The translations under genes were made by a program, and so were the position numbers. From Sphingomonas sediminicola (GTDB lineage: Bacteria > Pseudomonadota > Alphaproteobacteria > Sphingomonadales > Sphingomonadaceae): DNA of 64,000 bases. The stretch spans positions 992,001 to 1,056,000 of the forward strand of contig NZ_CP060782.1 in the NCBI RefSeq assembly GCF_014489515.1, in the 5' to 3' direction. Below are positions 19,309 through 30,568 of the stretch, piece after piece. The notes under the pieces are model-generated. The model saw only the letters and a list, made by a program, of their open reading frames with translations. It did no database searches and had not been told where the DNA came from. Each line of letters opens with the position of its first letter. Within the stretch, counting starts at the first letter, position 1.

Positions 19309-20318
19309 TAGCCTTCAATCCTCGGAGCGCCGGGGACGGAAGGCGGCGCGCCGCGACTTGCTTTGATCTCCGATTTGACCCGCGGTGCAGCACTCACCTT
19401 TTCGCCGCCTGCGCCAAAGGCTTCGCGCGCCAATTCGCCGATCCCGCCCAGCGTCCCCATCAGCTGGGTCGCTTCGACCGGGAATAAGATGGTCTTCGCA
19501 TTAGGCGAGGTTGCGAACTTCCCCAGCGCCTCGACATATTTCTGAGCGATGAAATAGTTGATCGCCTGGCTCGATCCGCCTTCGATCGCGTCGCTTACCG
19601 ATTTGGTTGCATTGGCTTCGGCAGCTGCCGCACGCTCGCGCGCCTCGGCTTCCCGGAAGGCAGCTTCCTTCAGGCCTTCCGCCTGTAATATCTTGGCCTG
19701 CTTCTCGCCCTCGGCGCGCAGGATCTCCGACTGGCGCATACCTTCCGATTCGAGGATGGAAGCGCGCTTCTCGCGCTCAGCCTTCATCTGGCGGGTCATG
19801 GCATCGACGATGTCGCGCGGAGGACGGATGTCCTTCAATTCGACCCGCGTGATCTTCACACCCCACGCCTCGGTCGCATGGTCGACGACCGCAAGCAGGC
19901 GCGCGTTGATCTCGTCGCGCTTCGACAAAGTCTCGTCGAGATCCATCGAACCCATCACCGTACGAAGATTGGTCGTCGAGAGCGCCATGATCGCCGTGTA
20001 AAGATCGCTCACCTCGTAGGCGGCCTTTGCGGCATCCAGAACCTGGAAGAATACGACGCCGTCAACGGCGACCATCGCATTGTCCTTGGTGATGATTTCC
20101 TGCCCGGGGATATCGACCACCTGCTCCATGACGTTGATCTTGTGGCCAACGCGGTAAAAGAAAGGAGGGACGAAATTGAAACCGGGTTGCCCGACGCGAA
20201 CGAAACGCCCGAAATGCTCGATCGTGTAGCGATAACCCTGGTGGACGATCTTGACGCCGATCATGACGTAAAGAAGCGCTAGAACTGCAACTGCGGTCAT
20301 GAACGTAGTCAGCATCAT
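19308..20318 (-). CDS. SPFH/band 7 membrane protein (stomatin/paraslipin type)
   Basis: A 336-residue protein with one N-terminal helix (FMTAVAVLALLYVMIGVKIV), the SPFH domain (HFGRFVRVGQPGFNFVPPF, EIITKDNAMVAVDGVVFFQV) and a long charged coiled coil from about residue 190 to 260. The ATG at 20318 sits after GGGGGAT; the frame is open further but without a plausible start. Paired with NfeD it probably organises membrane microdomains and protein quality control. Confidence 0.92.
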   Translation of the reverse strand: MMLTTFMTAVAVLALLYVMIGVKIVHQGYRYTIEHFGRFVRVGQPGFNFVPPFFYRVGHKINVMEQVVDIPGQEIITKDNAMVAVDGVVFFQVLDAAKAAYEVSDLYTAIMALSTTNLRTVMGSMDLDETLSKRDEINARLLAVVDHATEAWGVKITRVELKDIRPPRDIVDAMTRQMKAEREKRASILESEGMRQSEILRAEGEKQAKILQAEGLKEAAFREAEARERAAAAEANATKSVSDAIEGGSSQAINYFIAQKYVEALGKFATSPNAKTILFPVEATQLMGTLGGIGELAREAFGAGGEKVSAAPRVKSEIKASRGAPPSVPGAPRIEG

Positions 20319-20382
20319 ATCCCCCAAAACATCATTCTCGGCATATTGATGTGGCTGGAAGCGGAACGAAAGGAAAATCGAG

Positions 20383-21189
20383 GTGACTTCGGACTTGTTC
20401 GCGATGCGCTCGATCCTGTTTCTGCCTGCCTCGAACCCTCGGGCTATTGCGAAGGCGCGAGAGAGTGCGGCGGACCTGATCGTCCTGGACCTCGAAGATG
20501 CGGTCAAACCGGCTGACAAGAGGGAGGCGCGGGCTGCGGCGGTCGACGCCGTGACGTCAGACTGGCCGATGCCGGTCGCCATTCGCGTCAACGGAGTAGG
20601 GACCGAATGGCATTCGCTCGATATCGACGCGGTCGCCCGATCGAAATGCGACGTTGCAGTTCTCCCGCGTGCCTCGTCTGGTCATCTTGTCCGCGATGTC
20701 AGGGAGGCCATTGGCAAGCCCCTGTTGGCGATGATCGAGACGGCCGCGGGAGTGCTGGCGGCGTCCGAGATCGCGCGCGAAGTTGGGGCGCTGATCGCCG
20801 GAACGAACGATCTCCGAACCGACCTTCGCCTGCCTCTCGATGCGACGCGGGAGCCGATTTCGACGGCACTCCAGCTAATCGTCCTAGCAGCACGAGCGCA
20901 CGGCATCCCGGCGTTCGACGGGGTGTACAATCGCCTTAGCGATATCGACGGGTTCATCGCTGAGTGCATCCATGGACGTACATTCGGCTTCGACGGGAAG
21001 TCGTTGATTCATCCCGACCAGATCGGACCGTGCAACGAGGCCTTTGGCCCCAGCGAGGACGAAGTGGAAAGCGCGCGCCGGCTGGTGGAAGCTTTCAGCG
21101 GCGGCGCCGAGCGGTTCGAGGATCGGATGATCGAACGCATGCACGTCGAGGCCGCGCGGCGCGTTCTCGAACGCGCAGGACAGCCCTAA
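20383..21189 (+). CDS. HpcH/HpaI aldolase / citrate lyase beta-like (CoA ester lyase)
   Basis: A 268-residue CitE-like TIM-barrel enzyme. The start RSILFLPASNPRAIAKA, VLDLEDAVKPADK with metal-binding acidic residues, IRVNGVGTEWHSLD, MIETAAGVLAA and FGFDGKSLIHPDQI are all present. No other citrate lyase subunits are near, so it is a stand-alone CoA-ester lyase, for example for (S)-malyl- or citramalyl-CoA. The chosen start is GTG after GAAAGGA; an ATG at 20404 is an alternative. Confidence 0.87.
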   Translation: MTSDLFAMRSILFLPASNPRAIAKARESAADLIVLDLEDAVKPADKREARAAAVDAVTSDWPMPVAIRVNGVGTEWHSLDIDAVARSKCDVAVLPRASSGHLVRDVREAIGKPLLAMIETAAGVLAASEIAREVGALIAGTNDLRTDLRLPLDATREPISTALQLIVLAARAHGIPAFDGVYNRLSDIDGFIAECIHGRTFGFDGKSLIHPDQIGPCNEAFGPSEDEVESARRLVEAFSGGAERFEDRMIERMHVEAARRVLERAGQP

Positions 21190-21193
21190 CCGA

Positions 21194-21652
21194 ATGCTGA
21201 ACCGCCTCTTGCGGGCCGGAGCGAGGGCCTTTCACAAGATGCTCACGGTTGGATGGTTCTTCCGCCGACCAAGAACGTTTGGCGCTCACGCGATCGCACT
21301 TACGCCCAATGGTCGCCTGATCTTGGTGAAGCTTTGGTATGCGCCAGGGTGGCGGCTGCCGGGCGGAGGACGAGATGCGGCCGAGCCGGCGGCAGACGCC
21401 GCCCTTCGCGAACTTCGCGAAGAGATTGGGATGACCTCGCATGGCGAGGTCAAACTATCGTGCGAGCTAGAGGAATCGGTCGACTTCAAGCGCGATAACT
21501 GCTCGCTCGTGGTCGTCCGTGACGTGGAATACCGACCCAGGCGCTGGAGCTGGGAAGTTGAGAAGGTCTGTGACGCGCCGCTCAACGACCTGCCTGTCAA
21601 TCTATCGCCTCAAACCCGCCGCTGGCTGAATTCCGTCGGGCCGCTCGTCTAG
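21194..21652 (+). CDS. Nudix hydrolase
   Basis: A 152-residue Nudix protein. The box spans GGGRDAAEPAADAALRELREEIGM (glycines, then REL-REE-G), with an N-terminal hydrophobic/basic extension (AFHKMLTVGWFFRRPRTFGAHAIAL) common in sphingomonad members. It starts four bases after the CitE-like stop. The substrate (a nucleoside diphosphate derivative) cannot be told from sequence. Confidence 0.88.
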   Translation: MLNRLLRAGARAFHKMLTVGWFFRRPRTFGAHAIALTPNGRLILVKLWYAPGWRLPGGGRDAAEPAADAALRELREEIGMTSHGEVKLSCELEESVDFKRDNCSLVVVRDVEYRPRRWSWEVEKVCDAPLNDLPVNLSPQTRRWLNSVGPLV

Positions 21653-21694
21653 CCCGCCCCTTGGCGAATCGACGGAACCTTGGCATGGGCCGAT

Positions 21695-23170
<1,476 letters not shown>

Positions 23171-23173
23171 GCT

Positions 23174-24345
23174 ATGACACCGGCCGCGAGACTTCAGGCG
23201 GCGATCGAAGTTCTGGATGAGGTAATCGTCTCCGCGCGCGACGATGGGCCGCCCGCGGACACGATCGTCACGCGCTATTTCAAGACACGCCGTTACGCGG
23301 GGTCAAAGGATCGCCGTGCTGTTCGGGAACTGGTTTTCCGCGCGATCCGCGTAGTTGCGGATCGTCCGGAGAGCGGACGCGCGGTCGTCCTGGCGCTCAC
23401 ACAGCAGGATCCAGAGCTGCTCGATTTGTTCGGCGAGCCTCGCGGACCGGAGCCACTTGTTAACGGCGAGGCAAGTGCCGAGACTGGATATGTTCCCGGT
23501 TGGTTGCAGGACGAACTGTCACCGCTCGTCGCACCGGAGGAATGGCCCGCGCTTTTGGATCGCGCGCCGCTCGATATTCGGGTGAACATCGCCCGAGCTG
23601 CTCGCGAAGATCTGATTGCCCAATTCGAGGATGCGGAGCCGACTCCGCTGAGCCCGTGGGCGTCCGCCTGATCACAGAAACGCGTCTGGACGATAATCCG
23701 GCATTTGCTGATGGTCTGATCGAAGTTCAGGACGAAGGCAGCCAGCTCATCGCGCTCGCCTGTGGGCCAAAGCCGGGTGAACGTATTCTCGACCTTTGTG
23801 CAGGGGCCGGCGGAAAGGCGCTGGCGCTCGCAGCCGCCGAACCTTCGGCTGTCATCGTTGCGACAGATACAAACCGCGCCAGGCTTTCCAATCTCGTGCG
23901 ACGCGCAGATCGAGCAAAGGCGAGGATTGAGGCCCGTCTGCTAAATCCCAATGAAGAGCTGTCGCAGCTTCCCGATTGGGTGGGGCAGGGGATGTCGTCC
24001 TCGTCGACGCTCCTTGCTCAGGCAGCGGCACCTGGCGGCGCAATCCGGAAGGCCGCTGGCGCCTGACGCCGGCAAGGTTCGACCGGGTCGTGGCGCTTCA
24101 ATCGCGCTTGCTCGATATCGCGGCCGAGCTTGTCAAGCCGGGGGGCGGATCGTCTATGCGGTTTGTTCTCTGCTGTCCCGCGAGGGGCAGGCCAAATTCA
24201 GGACTTCCTCAGCCGCCGTTCATCGTGGATCGTCGAGGAAACGCCAATCGCTGCCGGGCGTTGGGATGATGTCGGAAAGCTTTTGACTCCGGGTCACGAC
24301 GGCACCGATGGCTTTTTCGTCGCGCGGCTGGTTAGCCCATGTTAG
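23174..24345 (+). CDS. RsmB/NOP2/Sun-family RNA m5C methyltransferase; four frameshifts
   Basis: An N-terminal NusB-like RNA-binding region (residues 1-130) precedes an SAM-dependent methyltransferase with DLCAGAGGKALAL (SAM loop), VDAPCSGSGTWRRNPEGRW and YAVCSLLSREG, the last two carrying the catalytic cysteines. Bases are missing near 23653-23655, 23988-23991, 24140-24145 and 24199. The repaired length is 391 residues. It follows guaB by three bases. The target is probably 16S rRNA (RsmB-like), but the family also modifies tRNA. Confidence 0.87.
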
Positions 24346-24370
24346 AACCGCCGGGCCCGAGGAGATGAGG

Positions 24371-24865
24371 ATGCGCCTTTTGCCCCCAGTTTTGATTGCC
24401 GGTATCGCAGCAGCGCTGGTCGCGACCGCAGCGGTCGGCCAGCGGCCTGACGATCAGCTTTCTCCGCGTTCGGTTGAGTTGTTCCGCCAGGGTCAGACGC
24501 ACCTGGCGGCGGGTCGCTTTGTCGAGGCAGACGAGGCGTTCGAAACCTCGCTCGCAGTCGATCCGCGCAACCGCGCCGCTTACAATGCGCTCGCTCGCGT
24601 CGCGCAGCGTCAGAAGCTGTTCGGCCAGTCGATCCGCTTCACCAAGAAAGCGCTTCTCCTTGAGCCGAACGATCGCGACGCAATCGCCATCCAGGGCGAG
24701 GCAATGGTCGAGCTGGGCGCCGTGGCCCGCGCGAAGGAAAACCTCGTAAAGCTTCAGAAGCTTTGCCCGACGGGCTGCACTCAGCTCGCAGAGCTCTCCG
24801 CGACGATCAATCGCGGTCCGACGGTCGCTTCGGCCAAGCCGCCGGAAGTTCCGAAGAGCAACTAG
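24371..24865 (+). CDS. Exported tetratricopeptide-repeat protein
   Basis: A 164-residue protein with a signal peptide (MRLLPPVLIAGIAAALVATAAVG) and about three TPR units (VELFRQGQTHLAAGRFVEAD, AYNALARVAQRQKLFGQS, and a third from about residue 95). The ATG at 24371 follows GAGGAGATGAGG; an ATG at 24365 lies too close to that ribosome site. It lies 25 bases after the methyltransferase gene. Probably a periplasmic scaffold; no partner is evident. Confidence 0.8.
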   Translation: MRLLPPVLIAGIAAALVATAAVGQRPDDQLSPRSVELFRQGQTHLAAGRFVEADEAFETSLAVDPRNRAAYNALARVAQRQKLFGQSIRFTKKALLLEPNDRDAIAIQGEAMVELGAVARAKENLVKLQKLCPTGCTQLAELSATINRGPTVASAKPPEVPKSN

Positions 24866-24868
24866 ACG

Positions 24869-25696
24869 TTAGGCGCGGGCCGAAAGCTCGCGCGCGACTT
24901 CAACGAATTCCGCGACGCTGACCGTTTCAGCGCGCCGAGAGCTGTCGATGCCGAGACGCTGCAGCGCTTCTAGCGCGCCGGGCAGATTCTTCAGGCTCGA
25001 CCTCAGCATCTTTCGCCGCTGGCCAAATGCAGCCTCCGTCAGTCGTTCGAGCACGGCAGCCTTCACGCCCCCGGGCATGTTCTTCGGCACAATGTGGACG
25101 ACCGCAGACATGACCTTGGGCGGCGGGACGAAGGCCGAGCGGTGCAAATTCATGACGATCCGGGCGTCCGATCTCCACTGGGACAGAACGGACAGACGTC
25201 CGAAGTCCTTGCTGCCGGGAGCCGCGACGATTCGCTCCGCCACCTCTTTCTGGAACATGAGCGTCAGCGAGCGCCACCACGGCGGCCACGGCCCGCTTAA
25301 CCAACGCAGGAGCAAGGCTGTTCCGACATTGTAGGGAAGGTTCGCGACGACGTGCGCGCCTTCGCCCGCCTCGGTGGGCTCGTCGATGGTCAACGCGTCG
25401 GCATCGATAATCCGGAGCTTGCCCTTGTGCCGCGCTTCCAGCTCGGCGAGGGCCGGGATGCAGCGGCGGTCGCGCTCAACCGCGACGACCGAGGCACCGG
25501 CTTCAAGAAGAGCATTGGTAAGGCCGCCGGGACCCGGACCCACTTCATAGGCGGTTAGGCCTTCCAGGGGACCTGGAACCGCGGCGATGCGGGCCAGCAA
25601 CTGGCGGTCGAGGATGAAGTTCTGGCCCAGCGACTTGCTTGCCTGGAGCCCATGCCGCGCGATCACATCGCGCAGCGGCTCCGTTGCTTCAATCAC
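24869..25696 (-). CDS. rsmA: 16S rRNA dimethyladenosine transferase
   Basis: A 275-residue KsgA/RsmA that dimethylates A1518 and A1519 of 16S r[12 protein letters not shown], the SAM loop [10 protein letters not shown] and catalytic NLPYN are present, as is the C-terminal [12 protein letters not shown]. It starts with GTG at 25696, inside a GTGA overlap with the pdxA stop; the longer open frame upstream is a shadow of pdxA. Last gene of the lptD-surA-pdxA-rsmA operon. Confidence 0.95.
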   Translation of the reverse strand: MIEATEPLRDVIARHGLQASKSLGQNFILDRQLLARIAAVPGPLEGLTAYEVGPGPGGLTNALLEAGASVVAVERDRRCIPALAELEARHKGKLRIIDADALTIDEPTEAGEGAHVVANLPYNVGTALLLRWLSGPWPPWWRSLTLMFQKEVAERIVAAPGSKDFGRLSVLSQWRSDARIVMNLHRSAFVPPPKVMSAVVHIVPKNMPGGVKAAVLERLTEAAFGQRRKMLRSSLKNLPGALEALQRLGIDSSRRAETVSVAEFVEVARELSARA

Positions 25697-26696
25697 TCGA
25701 CGAGTTCCCGGTTCGCCGAGCAGTACGCGGCCATCCGGATTGCCGACGCCATCGGCCTCGGGTCGGCCCGATCCTGACCCGCAATGTCGAATGCTGTGCC
25801 GTGGTCCGGTGCAGTCCGGATGATCGGCAGCCCCAGCGTGACGTTGACGCCGTCTTCGAAATGCAGGGCTTTCAGAGGGATAAGCGCCTGGTCGTGATAC
25901 ATGCAGAGCGCCGCGTCGTAGCGGGCACGAGCGGCAGCGTGGAACATCGTGTCGGCAGGATGGGGCCGGTGACTCGCCATCCCTCCGCCCGAAGCGCCGC
26001 AATCGCAGGCTCGATCAGTTCGACCTCCTCGCGGCCGAGCATGCCACCTTCGCCGGCATGGGGGTTTAATCCGGAAACGGCGAGCGTGGGTTCGGCAATC
26101 CCGAAGTTTCGCTGGAGGCCGCGAAGCGTCGTACGCCCCCGTGCCTCGACTAGAGCGGCCGATAGCTCGTGCGGAACTTCGGCTAGCGGGACGTGCGTGG
26201 TCACAGGAACTGTCCGAAGGGTAGGCCCAGCAAGCATCATGGCGACATTGCCGTGAGACACGCCGCAGCGCTCGGCGACGAATTCGGTTTGCCCAGGGTG
26301 GGAAAAGCCGATGCCGTAAAGCTGCTCTTTGGAAACCGGACCAGTGACTACCGCTCCCGCGGAGCCGGAACGGGCAAGCCCTACAGCGATTTCGAGAGAA
26401 TCGAGCGAGCAATGGGCGCCCGACATGCTCGGACGTCCAGGCAAATCCCCGTCAGCCGATGAGATCTGGATCAGCGGCAGTGCATAATCGAAGACCGAGT
26501 CCGCTTGCCGTGGATCGTCGATGAGCTCGAGCGGGCCGTCCCAGACGTGCGCGATCGACCGTGGATCGCCAATCGCCACGAACGGCGGAAGATCGAAAGT
26601 GGCGCGGCCGTCCCAGCACTTCGCTACGACCTCCGGTCCGATCCCGGCGGGATCGCCCAAGGAAACTGCAAGTGGCCGGGACGGAGTTTGCACCAT
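25693..26696 (-). CDS. pdxA: 4-hydroxythreonine-4-phosphate dehydrogenase; frameshifted
   Basis: PdxA oxidises 4-phosphohydroxythreonine in pyridoxal phosphate synthesis. [15 protein letters not shown] opens the protein; [16 protein letters not shown]-like [21 protein letters not shown] and [10 protein letters not shown] contain substrate and zinc ligands. One base is missing at 25962-25965, just before the HPADT motif. Repaired length is 334 residues. It sits between surA and rsmA, as in many proteobacteria. Confidence 0.93.
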
Positions 26697-26721
26697 CAGC
26701 CCCGCTCGTGGATCCTCAAAC

Positions 26722-28107
26722 CTAACGGAATTCGATCACCGCATCGCGGCGCAGGTCGCGGAGGTAGCGGCGGGCACGAAGATTCACGCGCTCTTCGCTG
26801 AGCTGGTTGAAGACCTGGTCGAAGGTCGGTGCGGTCGGATCGGCTTCGTCGCGGCCGCAGATCACTAGAGTGCGGACGCCTTCTTCGATCGATCCAAACG
26901 GACGCGTGGCCTGGCCGACCTGCAACGGAAGCATGATCTCCTGGAGCGCGGGCGGGAGCTCGCGAAGCCGGATCTGGTCGCTCTGGACGACTTCGCCATT
27001 GAATTCGCCGGCGATGCGATCTGCTCCGCCACAGCCGCCGACATTCCGAGCCGCTTCCGCGAACTTCGCCACGCGAGCTTCGGCCTGGGCACGCGTTGTG
27101 CCGGCCGGGAAAGTGATCGAGACCTGCTTGAGGCTCAGGACTGCATTCCTGGGATCGGCAGAAAGAATTTTGCGCGCATCCTGGATCGCGATGATCGAGA
27201 CGCCGCCCGGGACGGGGATCGGCGCGCTGACCTGGCCGGCGCCCATGCTCCGGAGCACGTTCCCCAACTGCTCGGGAAGTTGTTCCGGGCGGACCCAGCC
27301 GAGGTCGCCACCCACCGCCGCCGTCGAAGCTTCCGAATATTGCCGGGCATAGCCGGCGAAGGATGCACCCTGACGTAGCTGGCCGATGATCTGGTTGGCG
27401 TTGGCCATCGTCTGCTGCATCTTGTCGCTGGTCGACGACAGGAAGATCTCGCTGACGCGATATTCCTCGGTTCCCTTCGAGGCGTTCAGTCTCTCGAGGA
27501 CGGCTTTCACTTCTTCGTCGCCGACGCTGATCGTATTCTCGATCTTCGCCTGCTGAAGGCGCCGCCAGGCGGTTTCGCCCTCAATTTGGCGACGGAGCGA
27601 ACGCACCGATGAACCGTGCGTCTTGAGGTAGGCGCTGAGTTGATCGGAATTCATCTTCACGCCTTCGGCAACGCGGCCGAATGTGCGGTCGATGTCCTTG
27701 TCCGTGACCTTGATCTCTGCGGTCTTGGCGGCCTGGATCTGAAGGGTCTCGTCGATCAGGTTACGAAGAACCTGCTGACGAAGCTGGTCGATCTGGTCGC
27801 TGGGAAGCTTGCCTTCATTCGCAATTGCCAAGAGCGCGAGGCGCTGGTCCACGTCGGTCTGTGTGATGACCTCGCCGTTGACGATCGCAGTCGCCTTGAC
27901 GACCGACGGCATGGCCTGGCCGAAGATCTGGGGATTGTCGGGCAGCCGCAACGCGCTGGCGCTGCTTGTGGCTGGAGGCGAGTCTGCCGCATCCTGCGCC
28001 GCTGCTGCAGTCGCTACGGCCAGTACGAGCGCCGCTGCTGCATAACGAGCGCGGGCCGGGAAAAAATCGGATGCTGCGAACAAGTGCGGAAATCCCTTGT
28101 AGTTCAA
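26722..28107 (-). CDS. surA: Periplasmic peptidyl-prolyl isomerase/chaperone SurA
   Basis: A SurA-type chaperone for outer-membrane proteins: signal peptide (ARYAAAALVLAVATAAAAQ), SurA N domain (VVKATAIVNGEVITQTDVDQRL, LIDETLQIQAA), then a parvulin domain (GDLGWVRPEQLPEQL). No ATG begins the frame; TTG at 28107 is the far end, but TTG at 28083 preceded by AAGGGA looks better. It follows lptD, its own client, by 45 bases, the conserved envelope-biogenesis order. Confidence 0.91.
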   Translation of the reverse strand: MNYKGFPHLFAASDFFPARARYAAAALVLAVATAAAAQDAADSPPATSSASALRLPDNPQIFGQAMPSVVKATAIVNGEVITQTDVDQRLALLAIANEGKLPSDQIDQLRQQVLRNLIDETLQIQAAKTAEIKVTDKDIDRTFGRVAEGVKMNSDQLSAYLKTHGSSVRSLRRQIEGETAWRRLQQAKIENTISVGDEEVKAVLERLNASKGTEEYRVSEIFLSSTSDKMQQTMANANQIIGQLRQGASFAGYARQYSEASTAAVGGDLGWVRPEQLPEQLGNVLRSMGAGQVSAPIPVPGGVSIIAIQDARKILSADPRNAVLSLKQVSITFPAGTTRAQAEARVAKFAEAARNVGGCGGADRIAGEFNGEVVQSDQIRLRELPPALQEIMLPLQVGQATRPFGSIEEGVRTLVICGRDEADPTAPTFDQVFNQLSEERVNLRARRYLRDLRRDAVIEFR

Positions 28108-28152
28108 TTGAATGAGCGGATTAGCGTTTATTCAGCCCCGCTGAACGCAGGC

Positions 28153-30396
28153 TTAGCGGCCGAGCCCCTTGAGCGACACCCGGAACGAGAAGGTGCTCCC
28201 TTCGCGGAACCCGCCAATTCGCTCATAGTCCCGCCGCCACGAGACGCCAAGCGCAATGCACTCATCCTCGTAATCGATGCTCAGGCGGTGCCGGACAGGC
28301 TCGAATCCGTCGGAAACGGATAGCGGATCCTCGCTTGCGTCGGTCAGGTCGAGGACGGTCGCGCCGAACACCGACCAATGCTTGGCGAACTTGATCCGGG
28401 CCGCGGCGCGAAGCTCTTCCTTGTCGCGAAGGTCCTCGATTGATTCGTCGATGTCCCGGTTGAGGCGGAGATAGCCGATCTGGGCATAGGTCTCCTCGCC
28501 GCCGACGGTCAGGTCGATCTCGTTCCGGCGGAAAGCCATGTTGTCCTTGTCGATCCGGAAGCGATGCGTGATGTCAATCAGCCGGCCGTAGCGGACCCGA
28601 GTCCGTCCGACGATATCCGAGACGCGATCAGCAAGTCCCGTTCCGCTAGGAAAGATCTCGCCCTTCTTCTTGATCCGATAGCTCTGACCGATCGTGGTCA
28701 TGATCGACAGCTTGGGCCGGTCGTAGGACCAGTCGAGCCCATAGGTGATCCGCGAGCTGTCCTCCCAGCGGTCGTATCCGGGGAAGCGGCTGAGCGCGAA
28801 GAGATTGCTGTCCTCCAACTCGATCGCGCGGGCGTCTTCATTCGGAATGTCGAGATTCGGAGTCGGCGGCGTCAGGACGACCTGGAAGCGCGGAGAGAAT
28901 TTCTGCGTTCCACCGAAGAGCGGACCGACGAACGGCCATTTTACGTCCGCTGCAAGCGCCCCGATTCCCCGCGCGTGCCATCCGTCTTCGCCGCGATAAA
29001 GTGGGACTTCGGTGCTCGCGGCGTCCTTCGTGTGGTAGATGTCCCCGCGCGCATAGCCGGTGAAGGTCACTTCCTGGCCCCAGTTGGTCAGGCGTCGCAG
29101 GTCCCAGCGCGCGCTTGCGAAGGCACGCTGCGTGTCCTGGCCTTCGATGCGGAGGATCGCGAGGCTGTTCGCTTGTAGTTCCAGCGTTCCGCCGAGCATC
29201 GGCGGGTCCAGCCGGAACCGCGCATCGATAGCGGGCAAAGCAATCGGAATGCGCTTCTGGACGTCGTCGACGCGCAGACCTTCGAAAGCCCAGCCGGCGA
29301 TGGAGATGTAGCTATTCGGGCTGATCCGCTCTGCGTTGATGAAGCTGCGGAGGCGGTCGTCCTGGGTAATGTCGTAGCGGCGAGTCACCGTTTTGTCGGT
29401 CGCGATCCGGATCGAGCTCGTCACACTCCACAGCGGATCGACCTGCGCTTTCCCGTTCGCCTCGAAGTAGCCGCGGAAACCCCTGTTCTCGGTTTTCTCC
29501 GGTTCGCCGAGCTCGGTCAGTCGCTCGATCCGGCCATAGGTGAGGAAGCCGCCGACCTGGAATGCGCCGAGGCGGTTGAGTTCCCGGTAGCGCGTCTCGA
29601 TGGCAGGCAGCAGACCGGTATAGAGGTGCGGAGTAATGGTGAGATCGCGGTTCGGCCCGAACCTCTTGTAATAGGGGAAGGCGAGCTTGAGGCCCCGGCG
29701 ATGCGAGATGCTGATGTCCGGGACGAGGAAACCGCTAATCCCTCCGCCATCGCCGCCCGTCGCCAGGCTGAAGATTGGGAGCAGTGGGAGCGTAACGCCG
29801 AAAATCCGGATCCGTCCACCCTGGAAGCGGACCCGATCGGCCTTGGGATCGTAAGCGACGCGGGCGGCGGTGATCGCCCAGCTGGGGTTACGCGGGCAGC
29901 CCGTTTCGGTCGTGACCGGGCAAGGCGAGTAGATCGCGTTGTCGAGCACGGTGATTTCGCCGGTCTTGCGCCCCCTAGTCGCAGCAATGCGGCCACCGCT
30001 CTCCAGCACGATCAGCAGGTTCTCCACGGTCCCGTCGCGCAAGGTATCCGTCAGGACGACATTGTCGCCGACGAACTTGTCGCCCTCAGGGTTCACCACG
30101 ACGACATTGCCCTGGGCGCGGACCTGACCCGACTTGCGGTCCCAGACGACCTGGTCGGCGGCAACGTAATTGCCGTCGCGGGAAAGTCTTACCTGGCCGA
30201 TCGCTGTGACGAGATCGGCTTCGCTGTCGTAAGTGACCTGGTCGGCGCTGAATTCGACGACCTCATCGGTTTCCGGAGGTGCGACATCTGACGGCGGAGC
30301 CTCGGCGGCCGGCAATGATGCCGGTGCGGTCTCTTGGGCGGTGGCAATCGCGGGAGCAAGCGAGAGCGGGAGAGCCGTCCACCAGGCAAATCTCAT
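28153..30396 (-). CDS. lptD: LPS-assembly protein LptD
   Basis: A 747-residue outer-membrane barrel that inserts lipopolysaccharide with LptE. After a signal peptide (WWTALPLSLAPAIATAQ) comes an OstA-like jellyroll (FSADQVTYDSEADLVTAIGQVRLSRDG), and from about residue 250 a long beta-barrel with alternating aromatic strands ending FSFRVSLKGLGR. The ATG at 30396 begins at the signal peptide; the frame is open to 30471 without a better start. First gene of the minus-strand operon with surA, pdxA and rsmA. Confidence 0.93.
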   Translation of the reverse strand: MRFAWWTALPLSLAPAIATAQETAPASLPAAEAPPSDVAPPETDEVVEFSADQVTYDSEADLVTAIGQVRLSRDGNYVAADQVVWDRKSGQVRAQGNVVVVNPEGDKFVGDNVVLTDTLRDGTVENLLIVLESGGRIAATRGRKTGEITVLDNAIYSPCPVTTETGCPRNPSWAITAARVAYDPKADRVRFQGGRIRIFGVTLPLLPIFSLATGGDGGGISGFLVPDISISHRRGLKLAFPYYKRFGPNRDLTITPHLYTGLLPAIETRYRELNRLGAFQVGGFLTYGRIERLTELGEPEKTENRGFRGYFEANGKAQVDPLWSVTSSIRIATDKTVTRRYDITQDDRLRSFINAERISPNSYISIAGWAFEGLRVDDVQKRIPIALPAIDARFRLDPPMLGGTLELQANSLAILRIEGQDTQRAFASARWDLRRLTNWGQEVTFTGYARGDIYHTKDAASTEVPLYRGEDGWHARGIGALAADVKWPFVGPLFGGTQKFSPRFQVVLTPPTPNLDIPNEDARAIELEDSNLFALSRFPGYDRWEDSSRITYGLDWSYDRPKLSIMTTIGQSYRIKKKGEIFPSGTGLADRVSDIVGRTRVRYGRLIDITHRFRIDKDNMAFRRNEIDLTVGGEETYAQIGYLRLNRDIDESIEDLRDKEELRAAARIKFAKHWSVFGATVLDLTDASEDPLSVSDGFEPVRHRLSIDYEDECIALGVSWRRDYERIGGFREGSTFSFRVSLKGLGR

Positions 30397-30568
30397 ACGC
30401 AAAAGATGGTCCCGCCGCTCAACCCTGGTTTCAAGCCCAGCCAGCCTATCGCACCTTGGCAGGCAGTCCACAATCCGCCTTGCATGGGAGGCCTTTGCTA
30501 TTGCGGCGGGTGGGTCTTAAGAGGCGCTGCATATCCGTCAGATCAAGACATTCGCAGGACTTTCCTTG

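Noticed and set aside
24869..26002. Longer 377-residue RsmA starting at 26002
   Set aside because: The extra N-terminus is the pdxA coding sequence in another frame; a GTG at 25696 overlapping the pdxA stop gives the normal RsmA.
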